DNA of 64,000 bases, taken from NCBI RefSeq assembly GCF_947497025.1, contig NZ_CANMFC010000005.1, positions 186,001-250,000 of the forward strand, in the 5' to 3' direction. Shown here one piece after another: positions 8,941 to 18,047 of this stretch. The position numbers and the translations under genes are program-made. Source of the DNA: an uncultured Kushneria sp. Its GTDB lineage: Bacteria; Pseudomonadota; Gammaproteobacteria; Pseudomonadales; Halomonadaceae. Below the pieces are notes generated by a model. It did no database searches. It was not told the DNA's origin and saw only the letters and a program-made list of their open reading frames with translations. The number at the start of each line of letters is the position of its first letter. Within the stretch, counting starts at the first letter, position 1.

Positions 8941-10394
8941 CAGGCATGACGCCGCTGTGGCTGACCCTTCTATATATAGCGCTGGCCTTGTGGCTTGGTC
9001 TTCGCGCGCGTCGCGGTCATGCCATGACAGCGCTCGAACAGTGGGGCGTTGCCGGTCGCAGCATGAACGCCATGATGCTTTATCTGCTGATCGGCGCCGG
9101 TAGTGTCAGCGCCTACACCTTCATGGGGGCGCCGGGCTGGGCATTCTCGCGAGGCGTGGCGGTCTTTTATGTGGTGATCTATCTCTCTTATCTTGCCGTG
9201 GTGGCCTGGTATTTTGGTCCAAAGGTGTGGATGCTGGGCGCGCGTTTTGGCCATGTGACCCAGGCCAGCGCCATTCGCGATCGTTTTGAAAGTACCGCAC
9301 TCGGGGCGCTGTCGGCGCTGGTCATGGCCATTGGTACGCTGGCCTACGCCGTACTGCAGACCATGGGCGCGGCCTATATCCTGGGGGTCATGAGCAATGG
9401 TCTGATCCCGATATGGGCGGGCGTACTGTTGGTGCTTGGTGTCATGGGAACCTATCTCTACACCAGTGGCCAGCGCGCCATTGGCATGACCAACGCCTTT
9501 CAGGGGGGGCTCATGCTGTTTGTGGCCTGGCTGGTGGGCCTTTGGGCCGTGCATGATTTCACGGGCAGCTGGACGACCGGCCAGCTTTTTGAGCGCTTGG
9601 CCACCGAGCGCCCCGAGTTCATGACCCTGCCGGGGGCCAGCGGCAATATGAGTTTTGCTTTCTGGACGACCTCGATCATCGTGTCGATGCTCTCCTTTCT
9701 GCCGCCGGTCTGGACGCAGTGGATGAGCGCCCGCTCGTGCGAGACCATTCGGCGCAGCGCGACCTGGCTGCCGACCTACTACGTGGTCATTCTGCCGATG
9801 GTCGTGGTGGGCTTCATTGGCATTTTCACGCTGCCGACCCTGTCGCGGGCCGACACGGTGGCACTGGAAATGGCGATGCAGACCATGCCCGTCTGGCTGA
9901 CCGGGCTGCTGGGTGCAGGCACGCTGGCGGCGGCAATGTCCTCCTGTGAGCCCTTCATCCATTCGGCGGCGCTGTCGATTACGCGGGATGTCATCCAGCC
10001 GGCACTGCGTCTCGAGGACGCCTTCACCGCACGCCTGGCGCGCTGGATGCTCTTTCCCGTTCTGGCACTGGTGGCGGTGCTGGCGATCAGCGAGCCCGGC
10101 AATCTGGTGATGATCCTGCTGGTCGGGCTCGGCTTTGCCGCTCAGGTGCTGCCGGCCTTCATCGGCATGTTCTTCTGGTTCGGGGCAACCCGCAGCGGCG
10201 TCATGGCGGGGCTTCTGGCCGGTTTTGTCGTGACGTTTGCCTTCACCGTCGTCTGGTCCAACCCGCTGGGTGTGCATGCCGGCTTCTGGGGGCTTTTGCT
10301 CAATCTGCCGCTGTTTGTCATGGTCTCCCGGCGCACCCGCCCGGCATCAGCGCAAACGCTGCAGCGCTTTTATGAGGTGGCCCGACAGTTTTGA
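8937..10394 (+). CDS. Sodium:solute symporter (SSS family)
   Basis: 485-residue inner-membrane sodium-coupled symporter with about 13 transmembrane helices. It shows SSS features: GVAGRSMNAMMLYLLIGAGSVSAYTFMGAPG near the N-terminus (the TM2 Gly-rich segment) and the ACTIVE core around AMSSCEPFIHSAALSITRDV. The ATG at 8937 overlaps the DUF3311 stop by 4 bases. The substrate cannot be predicted; relatives paired with DUF3311 carry organic acids or amino acids. The 262 bases between this gene and dctP hold no ORF or clear terminator that I can support. Confidence 0.85.
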   Translation: MTGMTPLWLTLLYIALALWLGLRARRGHAMTALEQWGVAGRSMNAMMLYLLIGAGSVSAYTFMGAPGWAFSRGVAVFYVVIYLSYLAVVAWYFGPKVWMLGARFGHVTQASAIRDRFESTALGALSALVMAIGTLAYAVLQTMGAAYILGVMSNGLIPIWAGVLLVLGVMGTYLYTSGQRAIGMTNAFQGGLMLFVAWLVGLWAVHDFTGSWTTGQLFERLATERPEFMTLPGASGNMSFAFWTTSIIVSMLSFLPPVWTQWMSARSCETIRRSATWLPTYYVVILPMVVVGFIGIFTLPTLSRADTVALEMAMQTMPVWLTGLLGAGTLAAAMSSCEPFIHSAALSITRDVIQPALRLEDAFTARLARWMLFPVLALVAVLAISEPGNLVMILLVGLGFAAQVLPAFIGMFFWFGATRSGVMAGLLAGFVVTFAFTVVWSNPLGVHAGFWGLLLNLPLFVMVSRRTRPASAQTLQRFYEVARQF

Positions 10395-10656
10395 GACAAC
10401 ACGGCGAACGCAGGCAGAGGCTGCGATGGTGGGGGTAGCTGCTTGTGGCTACCGGCGCTGGCTCGAGCCGGTGTTCGCTGATATGTCTCTTTTATCGGGT
10501 ATCGCTGGTTTCCGGGCGGTCGACAAAAAGCCGCCAAAGGCTGTGATACAGTGAGTTTCCTTCGACAGATCGGTATCGCACCTTGTTACACGGTTTGACA
10601 GGGTGATGCCGCTGTCCTTTTCTGAAATCGGATAAACAACTATTAAAGGTATCCGT

Positions 10657-11703
10657 ATGCAGATTCGCAATGTCATGACCAGCGTGTTCGCCCTCTCGAT
10701 GATGGGGGCGGCTTCCTCGGCACTCGCTGATACCTGGCGCTTTGGCCTTGAGGAGACCGAAGGCAGCGTCCAGTACGCCTATGCAGAAGCCTTCAAGGAT
10801 CTGATCGAGAAAAACAGTGATGGTGATGTCACCGTACAGATCCTGCCCTACGGGGTCTGGGGCTCCAACTATGATGCGCTGTATGATGCGCTGCAAAGTG
10901 GCGCCATTCCCATCTCCTTCGGTTCGGGCTTTCTGGGGGGCACGGTCCCCGAAAGTCAGCTGATGAGCCTCAACTACGTCATGCCCAATGATCAGCTGGA
11001 GACGGCCGAGATTCTCAACTCCGATGCGTTCATGCAAAGCGATGCGTGGCAGCAGTCGTTCCGTGAGCGCGGACTGGTACCGCTGGCCGCTGTCCCTGAA
11101 GGTTCCCAGGTGTGGACGGCCAACAAGGAGATTCGCACGCCCGAAGACATGAAGGGCCTGCAGATTCGCGTCATGGATAACAGTCTGCTGCGCGCCACCT
11201 ATCAGGCCTATGGCGCTGCCCCCATCACCATTGCCTATGGCGAGCTGTACAGTGCGCTGCAGCAGGGCCAGGCCGAAGGCAATATCCAGCCGGTCTTTGC
11301 CCACGAGAACATGGGCTTTTATGAAGTGCAGGACGACATGATCTTTGCCGAGCAGGCGCAGTTCATTGGCAACCTGATCGCCAACCAGGACTGGTATGAA
11401 GGGCTTCCCGACGATCAGCAGGAGATGCTGCAGTCCACCCTTCACGAGATGGTGCAAAAGGGCCACGACATCCAGACGCAGTTCAACGCCGAGCGCCTTG
11501 AAACCATCAAGGAAAAAAGTGATATCAACATCATTCACCTCAGTGAGGAAGAGCGCAGTCGCTTCCGCGAACTCGCCCGTCCGATTCGTCAGGTGTATGT
11601 TGATATGGTCGGCGAGCGCGGCCAGAAGGCACTCGATATCCTGCTCAAGCAGGTCGAAGAGAGCAAGTCCGGCTCCAGCGACAGCGACCATCAGAATTCC
11701 TGA
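10657..11703 (+). CDS. TRAP transporter substrate-binding protein (DctP family)
   Basis: 348-residue periplasmic receptor of a tripartite ATP-independent transporter. The Sec signal peptide ends at SALA/DTW (residues 24/25). The conserved carboxylate-binding region around LQIRVMDNSLLRATYQAYGAAP includes the Arg that clamps the acid group of the ligand in most TRAP receptors; the DUF3641-like tail is Ser/Asp-rich. It starts after AAAGGTATCC. The membrane subunits are encoded convergently downstream (13834-11869), not in the same operon, which is unusual. The ligand is probably an organic acid; sequence alone does not decide which. Confidence 0.88.
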   Translation: MQIRNVMTSVFALSMMGAASSALADTWRFGLEETEGSVQYAYAEAFKDLIEKNSDGDVTVQILPYGVWGSNYDALYDALQSGAIPISFGSGFLGGTVPESQLMSLNYVMPNDQLETAEILNSDAFMQSDAWQQSFRERGLVPLAAVPEGSQVWTANKEIRTPEDMKGLQIRVMDNSLLRATYQAYGAAPITIAYGELYSALQQGQAEGNIQPVFAHENMGFYEVQDDMIFAEQAQFIGNLIANQDWYEGLPDDQQEMLQSTLHEMVQKGHDIQTQFNAERLETIKEKSDINIIHLSEEERSRFRELARPIRQVYVDMVGERGQKALDILLKQVEESKSGSSDSDHQNS

Positions 11704-11725
11704 TCTGCTGATCGCATCGAGAGCC

Positions 11726-11754
11726 ACCCGCAGACACGGTCTGCGGGTTTTTTT
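11726..11754 (+). terminator. Rho-independent terminator of dctP
   Basis: ACCCGCAGAC and GTCTGCGGGT pair around a 3-base loop and are followed by seven Ts, 22 bases after the dctP stop. Confidence 0.92.
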
Positions 11755-11815
11755 ATGCCGGGCGATTGCAGAGGGCGATCAACGCGTCTGCGTTCGCCTT
11801 CCCTTTAAAGGCCAT

Positions 11816-11841
11816 AAAAAAGGCAGGCCAAAAGGCCTGCC
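11816..11841 (-). terminator. Rho-independent terminator of dctM
   Basis: GGCAGGCC-AAAA-GGCCTGCC stem-loop with a run of six As to its left on the plus strand, giving a U-run for minus-strand transcripts. It sits 28 bases beyond the dctM stop, back to back with the dctP terminator. Confidence 0.9.
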
Positions 11842-11868
11842 CGGTAAAATATCTCGTGTGATCGAGAT

Positions 11869-13152
11869 TCAGTCACCGCCCAGCGATGGCAGCAGTAGCG
11901 AAATCTGCGGAAAGACAATCAGAATCAGCGTGGCCAGCAGCAAAATGAGGATAAAGGGCGGTGTGCCTCGAATGACCTCCAGATAGGGGCGGCGAAAGAC
12001 GGCAATGGCGGTAAAGATATCGCAGCCAAAGGGCGGCGTGGCCGAGCCGATGGCGGCCTGCAGGGTCACGATGACCCCCACGTGTATCGGGTCCAGCCCG
12101 GTTGACTGCACCAGCGGTTTGAAGATGGGCACCAGAATCAGGATGACCACGATGGGGTCAACGAACATGCAGCCAATAAAGAAGGCCACCGCAATCAGAA
12201 GCAGCGCCAGAAACTGATTGTCGCCGATGCTCTCGATCAATGGTGAGAGGATCTGCTGCGGTACGCCGGCGGTCGCCAGCGCCTGGGAAAACGCCGCGCC
12301 AATCGCCACCAGGATAAAGACCACAGCGGTGATCATGCCGGTCGAGAGCGCCAGACTGCCAAGATCACGAATCTTGACCTGACGGTAGATCACCACTTCC
12401 AGCAGCAGGGCATAGGCGACCGCCACCGCCGAGGCCTCAACGGCGCTGAAAAAGCCTCCATAGATACCGCCCACGACCAGAATCGGAAAACCCAGCGGCA
12501 GAATCACGCGGCGAATGGCACGGCCCCGCTCGCGCCACGAGGCCTTCGGGTCCGGCTCGATCCCCTTCAGGCGCGAGTCGATCCAGCAGTAGAGAGAAAA
12601 CAACACCAGAATCAGAAGCCCTGGCAGGATGCCGGCCAGGAAGAGATCACCGATCGAGGTCTGCATCGCCACGCCGTAGATGATAAAGCCGATACTGGGC
12701 GGAATCAGCAGGGCGACATCGCTGGCGTTGATGATCAGGGCCAGCGTAAAGGCATCGGAGTACCCCTTTTTGAGCAGGCGAGGGCGCATCGGCCCCCCCA
12801 TGGCCACTACGGTGGCCTGGGTGGAGCCGGATACGGCCCCGAACAGGGCGCAGGAGGCGGCCGTGGTAATCGGCAGACCGCCGCGCAGATGGCGGGTAAA
12901 GGCATCCACCACGTCCAAAAGCCGATTGGCCGTATGGCCCTTGGTCAGAATGTCTGCAGCAAAAATGAACATCGGCACGGCTGCCAGCACCCAGCTGCCG
13001 ACACCGCTGATCATCCAGCTGACCGCCTGATCGGGGCCGAAAAAGGTCATTCCGGTAAACATCATATAGAGCGTGCCGGCTGCCAGGGGGACCATCATGG
13101 GAAAACCCAACAGCAGCAGCACGAGCATGATTACGCCCAGGCCCATCAGCAT
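11869..13152 (-). CDS. TRAP transporter large permease (DctM family)
   Basis: 427-residue large membrane subunit of a TRAP transporter, with ~12 transmembrane helices forming the Na+-driven channel. Family features include the N-terminal GFPMMVPLAAG, the GAVSGSTQATVVAMGGPMRPRLLKKGY segment and the AAIGSATPPFGCDIFTAIAVF region near the C-terminus. The ATG at 13152 follows AGGAGAGAT; a longer reading would overlap dctQ. It lies 58 bases after dctQ on the same strand, so the two are cotranscribed, whereas the receptor gene dctP converges on them. Confidence 0.9.
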   Translation of the reverse strand: MLMGLGVIMLVLLLLGFPMMVPLAAGTLYMMFTGMTFFGPDQAVSWMISGVGSWVLAAVPMFIFAADILTKGHTANRLLDVVDAFTRHLRGGLPITTAASCALFGAVSGSTQATVVAMGGPMRPRLLKKGYSDAFTLALIINASDVALLIPPSIGFIIYGVAMQTSIGDLFLAGILPGLLILVLFSLYCWIDSRLKGIEPDPKASWRERGRAIRRVILPLGFPILVVGGIYGGFFSAVEASAVAVAYALLLEVVIYRQVKIRDLGSLALSTGMITAVVFILVAIGAAFSQALATAGVPQQILSPLIESIGDNQFLALLLIAVAFFIGCMFVDPIVVILILVPIFKPLVQSTGLDPIHVGVIVTLQAAIGSATPPFGCDIFTAIAVFRRPYLEVIRGTPPFILILLLATLILIVFPQISLLLPSLGGD

Positions 13153-13210
13153 GAGATCTCTCCTTTCATTTTTTGTAATGAATCTCTTGTTATCAACGGC
13201 GTGCGCATGA

Positions 13211-13834
13211 TCACTGATCGCGCGGCGCGCTGGCAGTCTCTCCCACGCTGCCTTCCAGCGGCACGTCGTTGTAGCTCTCCTGTTCGGTGAGCGAGCGCCA
13301 GATACCGTCACTGGTCAGGTTACGGATAATGGTCAGCACATACTGAATACCGGCCAGTGCAAAGCCGATGGGCAGGGCAAGATAAATGATCCACAGCGGG
13401 ATCTGTAGTGAGGCGCTGGTACGCCCGCGATCATGAATCGCCATGACGTACTCGACGGACTTGTAGCTGAAATAGAACATCAGCACGGCCGTGCCCAGAC
13501 AGATCACGATCAGCAGGGCCTTGCGTGCTCGACCACCGAGCTGATCGTAGATCGCCGACATGCTGATATGGCGGGCGTGGCGCGCAGCATAGCCCACGCC
13601 CACGAAGGTAATGATCACGATCAGCATTTCGGTGATCTCGTAGGTCCCGGCGATGCCCTGACCGAACACAATGTTGCCGACGACATGGGCACTCATCAAA
13701 AACGCCATGGCGAGAATGCTGCCGGCAACGATCAAGCGCTCGATCAGGCCCAGCATGCGGTCAAAAAGCAGCAGTGCCCGCAGCAGCGCATTCGGACGTC
13801 CATCACCATCCTGTGAGGAAGAAGTCTGGCTCAT
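13211..13834 (-). CDS. TRAP transporter small permease (DctQ family)
   Basis: 207-residue small membrane subunit with four transmembrane helices that supports the DctM channel. Family features include VAGSILAMAFLMSAHVVGN in TM1 and the GTYEITEMLIVIITFVGVGYAARHARHISM segment, typical of DctQ. First gene of a dctQM operon transcribed toward dctP. Upstream lies a 512-base gene-poor stretch containing an antiporter remnant. Confidence 0.9.
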   Translation of the reverse strand: MSQTSSSQDGDGRPNALLRALLLFDRMLGLIERLIVAGSILAMAFLMSAHVVGNIVFGQGIAGTYEITEMLIVIITFVGVGYAARHARHISMSAIYDQLGGRARKALLIVICLGTAVLMFYFSYKSVEYVMAIHDRGRTSASLQIPLWIIYLALPIGFALAGIQYVLTIIRNLTSDGIWRSLTEQESYNDVPLEGSVGETASAPRDQ

Positions 13835-13965
13835 GAGATTTTGTCCTTGTTTTTAAGAGCATGTCCTTGCTGTGAAGAGCGCATCACAGACAATACAGGC
13901 CTGCCCCTTTATAACAAGGGGCGGGCTGATATCACCAGCATCGCTCTACCTGGCGCTGGAGGCCA

Positions 13966-14240
13966 GCGCCATTTCGACCAGGGACAGCTCGCGTACCAGC
14001 CGACGCAGGTGTCGGCATCGATCGGGTGATTCGAGCGCAGTCGATAATATTCGCGCCGTTCGGCGGTATGGCCGCCGGACGCATTTCGAGGGAAAGGTTC
14101 TGGTCATGCTCGTGACGCTCGGAACTCGAGCGCCTGTCATTGAGGGTTATCAGGTTGCGGTAATGACGGGTGATGCGAGGCACTGACCCTGGTCAGTGCC
14201 GAGCGTTCAAGGTCCGAGTCGTGGTGCTTTTAAGCGCCGT
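13966..14240 (-). pseudogene. Decayed 3' end of a CPA1 antiporter gene
   Basis: The only stretch over 300 bases without an intact gene (13835-14346) contains about 275 bp closely similar to the 3' end of the intact antiporter at 16143-17804 (its bases ~16170-16435). On the minus strand one frame reads HYRNLITLNDRRSSSERHEH, matching YYRNLMTINDRRSSSERHEY in the intact protein. After small indels another frame reads LRRLVRELSLVEMAL, matching LRRLVRELDLVEMAL. Frame changes and loss of the whole membrane domain show it is non-functional. It is probably the relic of a third tandem copy or of a duplication-deletion event. The remainder of the gap shows nothing I can assign. Confidence 0.85.
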
Positions 14241-14346
14241 GACATCAGTCTTCCATGGCCCCTGCGCTGACGGGGCCGGTGCTCGATGATGTGGCGGCGT
14301 TCGTGCTTGACACCCCACCCCGTTCGGACGGCGGGCCGGTCAGACC

Positions 14347-16023
14347 TCAGTGATGGGCTTGGCCGGTATCGCCGGTCAGCGCCGTTTCGGCCAGATCCAC
14401 TTCCCGCACCAGCTTTCGCAGCACGTCATCGTTGATGTGATGTTTGCCGCGCAGGCGATAGTACTCCCGCCGCTCGGCGCGCAGGGCTTCCACACGTGTT
14501 TCCCGCTCCAGCGAACGGATGGCCTCAAGCCTGGGCGTCGGGACAGTCGTGTCTCCCAGCTCAAGGCGCTGGCGGTACCAGCTCATCAGCTGTGAGCTGA
14601 TGTCATTGAAGGCGATGATGAACGCTTCGCTGTGGTGTTCACGGGTGATGGCTTCCGCTCGCTGATGATGAAAGTCCTCAATGCGTCGAATGGCGGCCTC
14701 GGCCGCTGCGATCCGGGCGCGACGCTCCTCTTCGAACTCGTGGGTGTCGCGGGGCAGGTCAAGATTTTTCAATACCAGCGGCAGACCGATACTGCCGGTG
14801 ATCAGGGTGAACATGATCACGCCGGTGGCCAGAAAAATCAGCAGCTCACGCGCCGGAAAGGGCGTGCCGTCATTCATCAGCTGGGGGAGCGATAGCGCTG
14901 CGGCAAGCGTGATGGTGCCGCGAATGCCGGCCAGCGTGGCGGCCAGCACCACCCGCATCGAGATGGCGGCCCTGTGCTCTTTCGAGAAAAGACGCTGAAG
15001 CCAGGTAGCGCTCAGAATCCAGACAAAGCGCGACAGCAACAGCGCGATCGAGATGACGGCCACGTAGCCTAGAAGACGCAGGAACTCGTAGTCGCCCACG
15101 TCGTGCAGCGAGTGGTCCAGTGCGCCGCCGACGATATCCGGCAGCTGAAAGCCCAGCAGCAGAAAGACCAGCGCGTTGAGGGTGAACTCCAGCATTTCCC
15201 AGACGCTTTTGGTCTGCATGCGCATGTTGACCTGGCTCTCACGCTTTAGATCCGTGCGGTTGATGACCATGCCGGCAGCCACTGCGGCCAGAATGCCGGA
15301 CATGCCGAAATGCTCGGCCAGCAGATAGGCCGCAAAGGGAAGTAACAGCAGCAACAGCAGAATCTGGATGGTCGAGCCTTCGCCCAGATGGCGCTCGATC
15401 AGGCGCGTGCGGATCACGTTGAATACGAACGCGATCGCCGCACCTACCAAAAGCCCGCCAATGGAGATCACGAAAAAGCCCAGCGTGGCATCCATCACCG
15501 AGAAGGTGCCGGTCAGGGCGGCGGCGACCGCAAACTTGAAGGCAACAAGGCCCGAAGCATCGTTCATGAGCGACTCGCCTTCCAGAATGCGCATCAATCG
15601 CGGCGGCACCGGCAATCGCCCCGAGATGGCCGAGACCGCCACGGCATCGGTAGGAGATAGAATCGCGGCCAGGGCAAAGCAGACCGGCAGCGGCAGGGCC
15701 GGCAACAGCCAGTGAATGAAGGTGCCCACGCCCAGCACGGTAAAGAGCACCAGTCCCAGCGCCAGCGCCAGTATCGGGCCGCGCAGGACCATGAACTCAC
15801 GCTGTGGAAAGCGTCTGGCATCGGCAAACAGCAGCGGGGCGATAAACACCAGCAAAAAAAGTTCGGGTTCGAGCTCAACATTCAGATTGATGCCTGGCAA
15901 GGCAAGCAAAACGCCAAAGGTGATCTGCACCAGCGGCGTAGGCAGTGCGGGCAAAAAACGGGCAGCCACACCGGTGGCCGAGGCCACCAACAGCAGTATC
16001 AGTACGAGAAAGACGGCATCCAT
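14347..16023 (-). CDS. CPA1 family Na+/H+ antiporter, copy 1
   Basis: 558-residue cation/proton antiporter of the NhaP/YjcE type, extruding Na+ at the inner membrane. About 12 hydrophobic segments are followed by a ~150-residue charged cytosolic tail. Ion-binding features include SPTDAVAV at 123-130 and the NDAS pair at 154-157 (Asn-Asp of CPA1). The tail carries repeated Arg/Glu-rich helices (LERETRVEALRAERREYYRLRGKHHINDD) ending in LRKLVREVDLAETAL. A paralogue of similar length (553 residues) lies immediately upstream on the same strand, 119 bases away. Likely role: salt and pH homeostasis. Confidence 0.92.
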   Translation of the reverse strand: MDAVFLVLILLLVASATGVAARFLPALPTPLVQITFGVLLALPGINLNVELEPELFLLVFIAPLLFADARRFPQREFMVLRGPILALALGLVLFTVLGVGTFIHWLLPALPLPVCFALAAILSPTDAVAVSAISGRLPVPPRLMRILEGESLMNDASGLVAFKFAVAAALTGTFSVMDATLGFFVISIGGLLVGAAIAFVFNVIRTRLIERHLGEGSTIQILLLLLLLPFAAYLLAEHFGMSGILAAVAAGMVINRTDLKRESQVNMRMQTKSVWEMLEFTLNALVFLLLGFQLPDIVGGALDHSLHDVGDYEFLRLLGYVAVISIALLLSRFVWILSATWLQRLFSKEHRAAISMRVVLAATLAGIRGTITLAAALSLPQLMNDGTPFPARELLIFLATGVIMFTLITGSIGLPLVLKNLDLPRDTHEFEEERRARIAAAEAAIRRIEDFHHQRAEAITREHHSEAFIIAFNDISSQLMSWYRQRLELGDTTVPTPRLEAIRSLERETRVEALRAERREYYRLRGKHHINDDVLRKLVREVDLAETALTGDTGQAHH

Positions 16024-16108
16024 GGGGTCAGCTTATCGATTGGCCTGAGAGGACGTCATGAGTGACGGGTCAGGCCAGCATAGCGTATTTCCCGGCACAA
16101 CAAGGAGT

Positions 16109-16131
16109 GCCGACAGCTTGTCGCTGTCGGC
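16109..16131 (-). terminator. Hairpin between the two antiporter genes
   Basis: GCCGACAGC and GCTGTCGGC form a 9-bp stem with a 5-base loop just after the stop of antiporter copy 2. No U-run follows on the minus strand, so it may only attenuate readthrough into copy 1. Confidence 0.4.
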
Positions 16132-16142
16132 CGTGGCAGAGT

Positions 16143-17804
16143 TCAGCGTTTTATTCGTGGGGTCAGTGCCATCTCGACCAGGTCCAGTTCGCGCACCAGC
16201 CGCCGCAGGGTGTCGTCATCGATCTGGTGAATCGAGCGCAGTCGATAGTACTCGCGGCGCTCGGCGCGTATGGCCGCCAGACGCATCTCGCGGGAAAAGC
16301 GCTGGTCATATTCGTGTCGCTCGGAGCTCGAGCGCCTGTCATTGATGGTCATCAGGTTGCGATAGTAGCTCACCATGCGGGCGCTGGCCTCGGTCAGCAC
16401 CGATCGTTCAAGCTCCGTGTCATGGCGCTTTTGTGCGTCGCTGTACCAGCTTTCGATGGCCTCGATGGCAGCAAGGGAGGCAGCATGGCGGGCCGAGCGG
16501 GCCTCTTCATCGCGCCAGCTGTCATCGGGCTTGTCCATGCGTCTGAGCAGCAGCGGCAGGGCGATACTGCCCAGTAGCAGGGTGAACAGGATGACGCCGG
16601 TGGCCAGAAAGATCACCAGCTCGCGGCCGGGAAAAGCTTCGCCGTTGGGTAGCGTGAGCGGCAGCGAAAGTGCTGCGGCAAGCGTGATGGTGCCACGAAT
16701 GCCGGCCATTGTGCCTACCGCCATGATGCCGCTGGACAGGGGGACATGCGCACTGCGCCGCCGTCGTGAGGAAAGTCTCGAGAGATAGATGGCGCCCATG
16801 ATCCAGAAAAGGCGCAGCAGCATCAGTGCCAGCGAGATCACGACCACATAAAATCCCAGTTCCGCCAGACTGAAACTGCGGGCATCGTTGAGAGAGACTT
16901 CGATGGCCCCGCCAATGATGTCCGGCAGCTGTAGCCCCAGCAGCAAAAACACCATCGCATTGAGCAAAAAGGTCAGAATCTCCCAGAAGTGGTTCATCTG
17001 CATACGGGTTCGGGTCTGGGCGTAACGCTTGAGCTCGGTGCGGTTGATGGTAATGCCGGCCGCTACGGCGGCCAGAATGCCGGAGCCTTCCAGATGTTCG
17101 GCGATCAGGTAGGCCGCAAAGGGAATCATCAGCATAACCAGCAGAATTTCGGTCGAGGATTCGGTCCCACGCTTGTCAATCAGCTTGCGGCGAATGGTCG
17201 AAAAGAGGAAGGCAAGGACGACGCCGACCGACACGCCCACGAAGGTGATCAGGGCAAACTGCAGGCTGACCTGTCCAAGGGAGAAGGCACCGGTCATGGC
17301 TGCCGCCACGGCAAACTTGAGCGATACCAGGGCTGATGCGTCGTTCATCAGCGATTCGCCCTCAAGAATGTGCATCAGGCGTGGCGGTACACCGAGCCTG
17401 CCGGAAATGGCCGAGACGGCCACGGCATCGGTAGGCGACAAAATGGCGGCCAGCGCAAAACATACGGCCAGTGGCAGGTTGGGTAATAGCCAGTGAATCA
17501 GAAACCCTGCACCCACCACGGTAAAGAGTACCAGTCCCACGGCCAGCGCAATGATGGGATGGCGCAGTGAGGTCAGCTCACGCTGAGGAAACTGCCAGGC
17601 GTCAGCAAACAAAAGCGGCGGCACAAACAGCAGCATGAAGGTTTCGGGCTCCAGGTTGATATTCAGCGGCGTATTCAACCAGGCCAGCAGTGCGCCTATC
17701 GCGATCTGTAAAATGGGCAGGGGCAGGCGGGGCATGAAGCGCGCCAATATGCCGCTGCCGGCGGCTACCAGAATCAGCGATAAGGCCAGTAACACAATAT
17801 GCAT
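16143..17804 (-). CDS. CPA1 family Na+/H+ antiporter, copy 2
   Basis: 553-residue paralogue of the adjacent antiporter, with the same architecture: N-terminal membrane domain, SPTDAVAVSAISGRLGVPPRLMHILEGESLMNDAS core with the CPA1 Asn-Asp pair, and a charged cytosolic tail ending LRRLVRELDLVEMALTPRIKR. The start at 17804 gives MHIVLLALSL as the first membrane helix, matching copy 1; a longer in-frame reading to 18017 would cross a terminator. The tail is the part duplicated and decayed at 13966-14240. Divergence between the two copies suggests different ion or pH optima rather than a recent duplication. Confidence 0.92.
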   Translation of the reverse strand: MHIVLLALSLILVAAGSGILARFMPRLPLPILQIAIGALLAWLNTPLNINLEPETFMLLFVPPLLFADAWQFPQRELTSLRHPIIALAVGLVLFTVVGAGFLIHWLLPNLPLAVCFALAAILSPTDAVAVSAISGRLGVPPRLMHILEGESLMNDASALVSLKFAVAAAMTGAFSLGQVSLQFALITFVGVSVGVVLAFLFSTIRRKLIDKRGTESSTEILLVMLMIPFAAYLIAEHLEGSGILAAVAAGITINRTELKRYAQTRTRMQMNHFWEILTFLLNAMVFLLLGLQLPDIIGGAIEVSLNDARSFSLAELGFYVVVISLALMLLRLFWIMGAIYLSRLSSRRRRSAHVPLSSGIMAVGTMAGIRGTITLAAALSLPLTLPNGEAFPGRELVIFLATGVILFTLLLGSIALPLLLRRMDKPDDSWRDEEARSARHAASLAAIEAIESWYSDAQKRHDTELERSVLTEASARMVSYYRNLMTINDRRSSSERHEYDQRFSREMRLAAIRAERREYYRLRSIHQIDDDTLRRLVRELDLVEMALTPRIKR

Positions 17805-17958
17805 CAATGACTTCCTGTCATGTGTTCCTGTTTTTTGATGAATTCCAGGGGAAATGGTTGCATTTATTTTGGCATGACGCGGGATCATGCGCCCCGGTGT
17901 TGTTGAGGTCTGAAACGACAAACAGGTTTTGGCGTTGTCGCTTATAGAGGGTCTCAAA

Positions 17959-17989
17959 CAAAAAACCGGCATCTCGTTTGAGATGCCGG
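17959..17989 (-). terminator. Rho-independent terminator of the first DJ-1/PfpI gene
   Basis: CCGGCATCTC-GTTT-GAGATGCCGG stem-loop with a six-A run to its left on the plus strand, giving a U-run for minus-strand transcripts, 58 bases after the stop of the gene at 18048. Confidence 0.88.
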
Positions 17990-18047
17990 CAGATACTCTT
18001 GAACCATGGTCTTTCAATCCGTGCGCAAGGCACTGGATGTCATGGCA

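Noticed and set aside
8970-10277. Open frame of 435 codons opposite the sodium:solute symporter
   Set aside because: Hydrophilic, His/Gln/Arg-rich shadow of a membrane-protein gene; no start-site evidence.
10492-11727. Open frame antisense to dctP
   Set aside because: dctP has a signal peptide, ribosome site and family match; the antisense frame has none.
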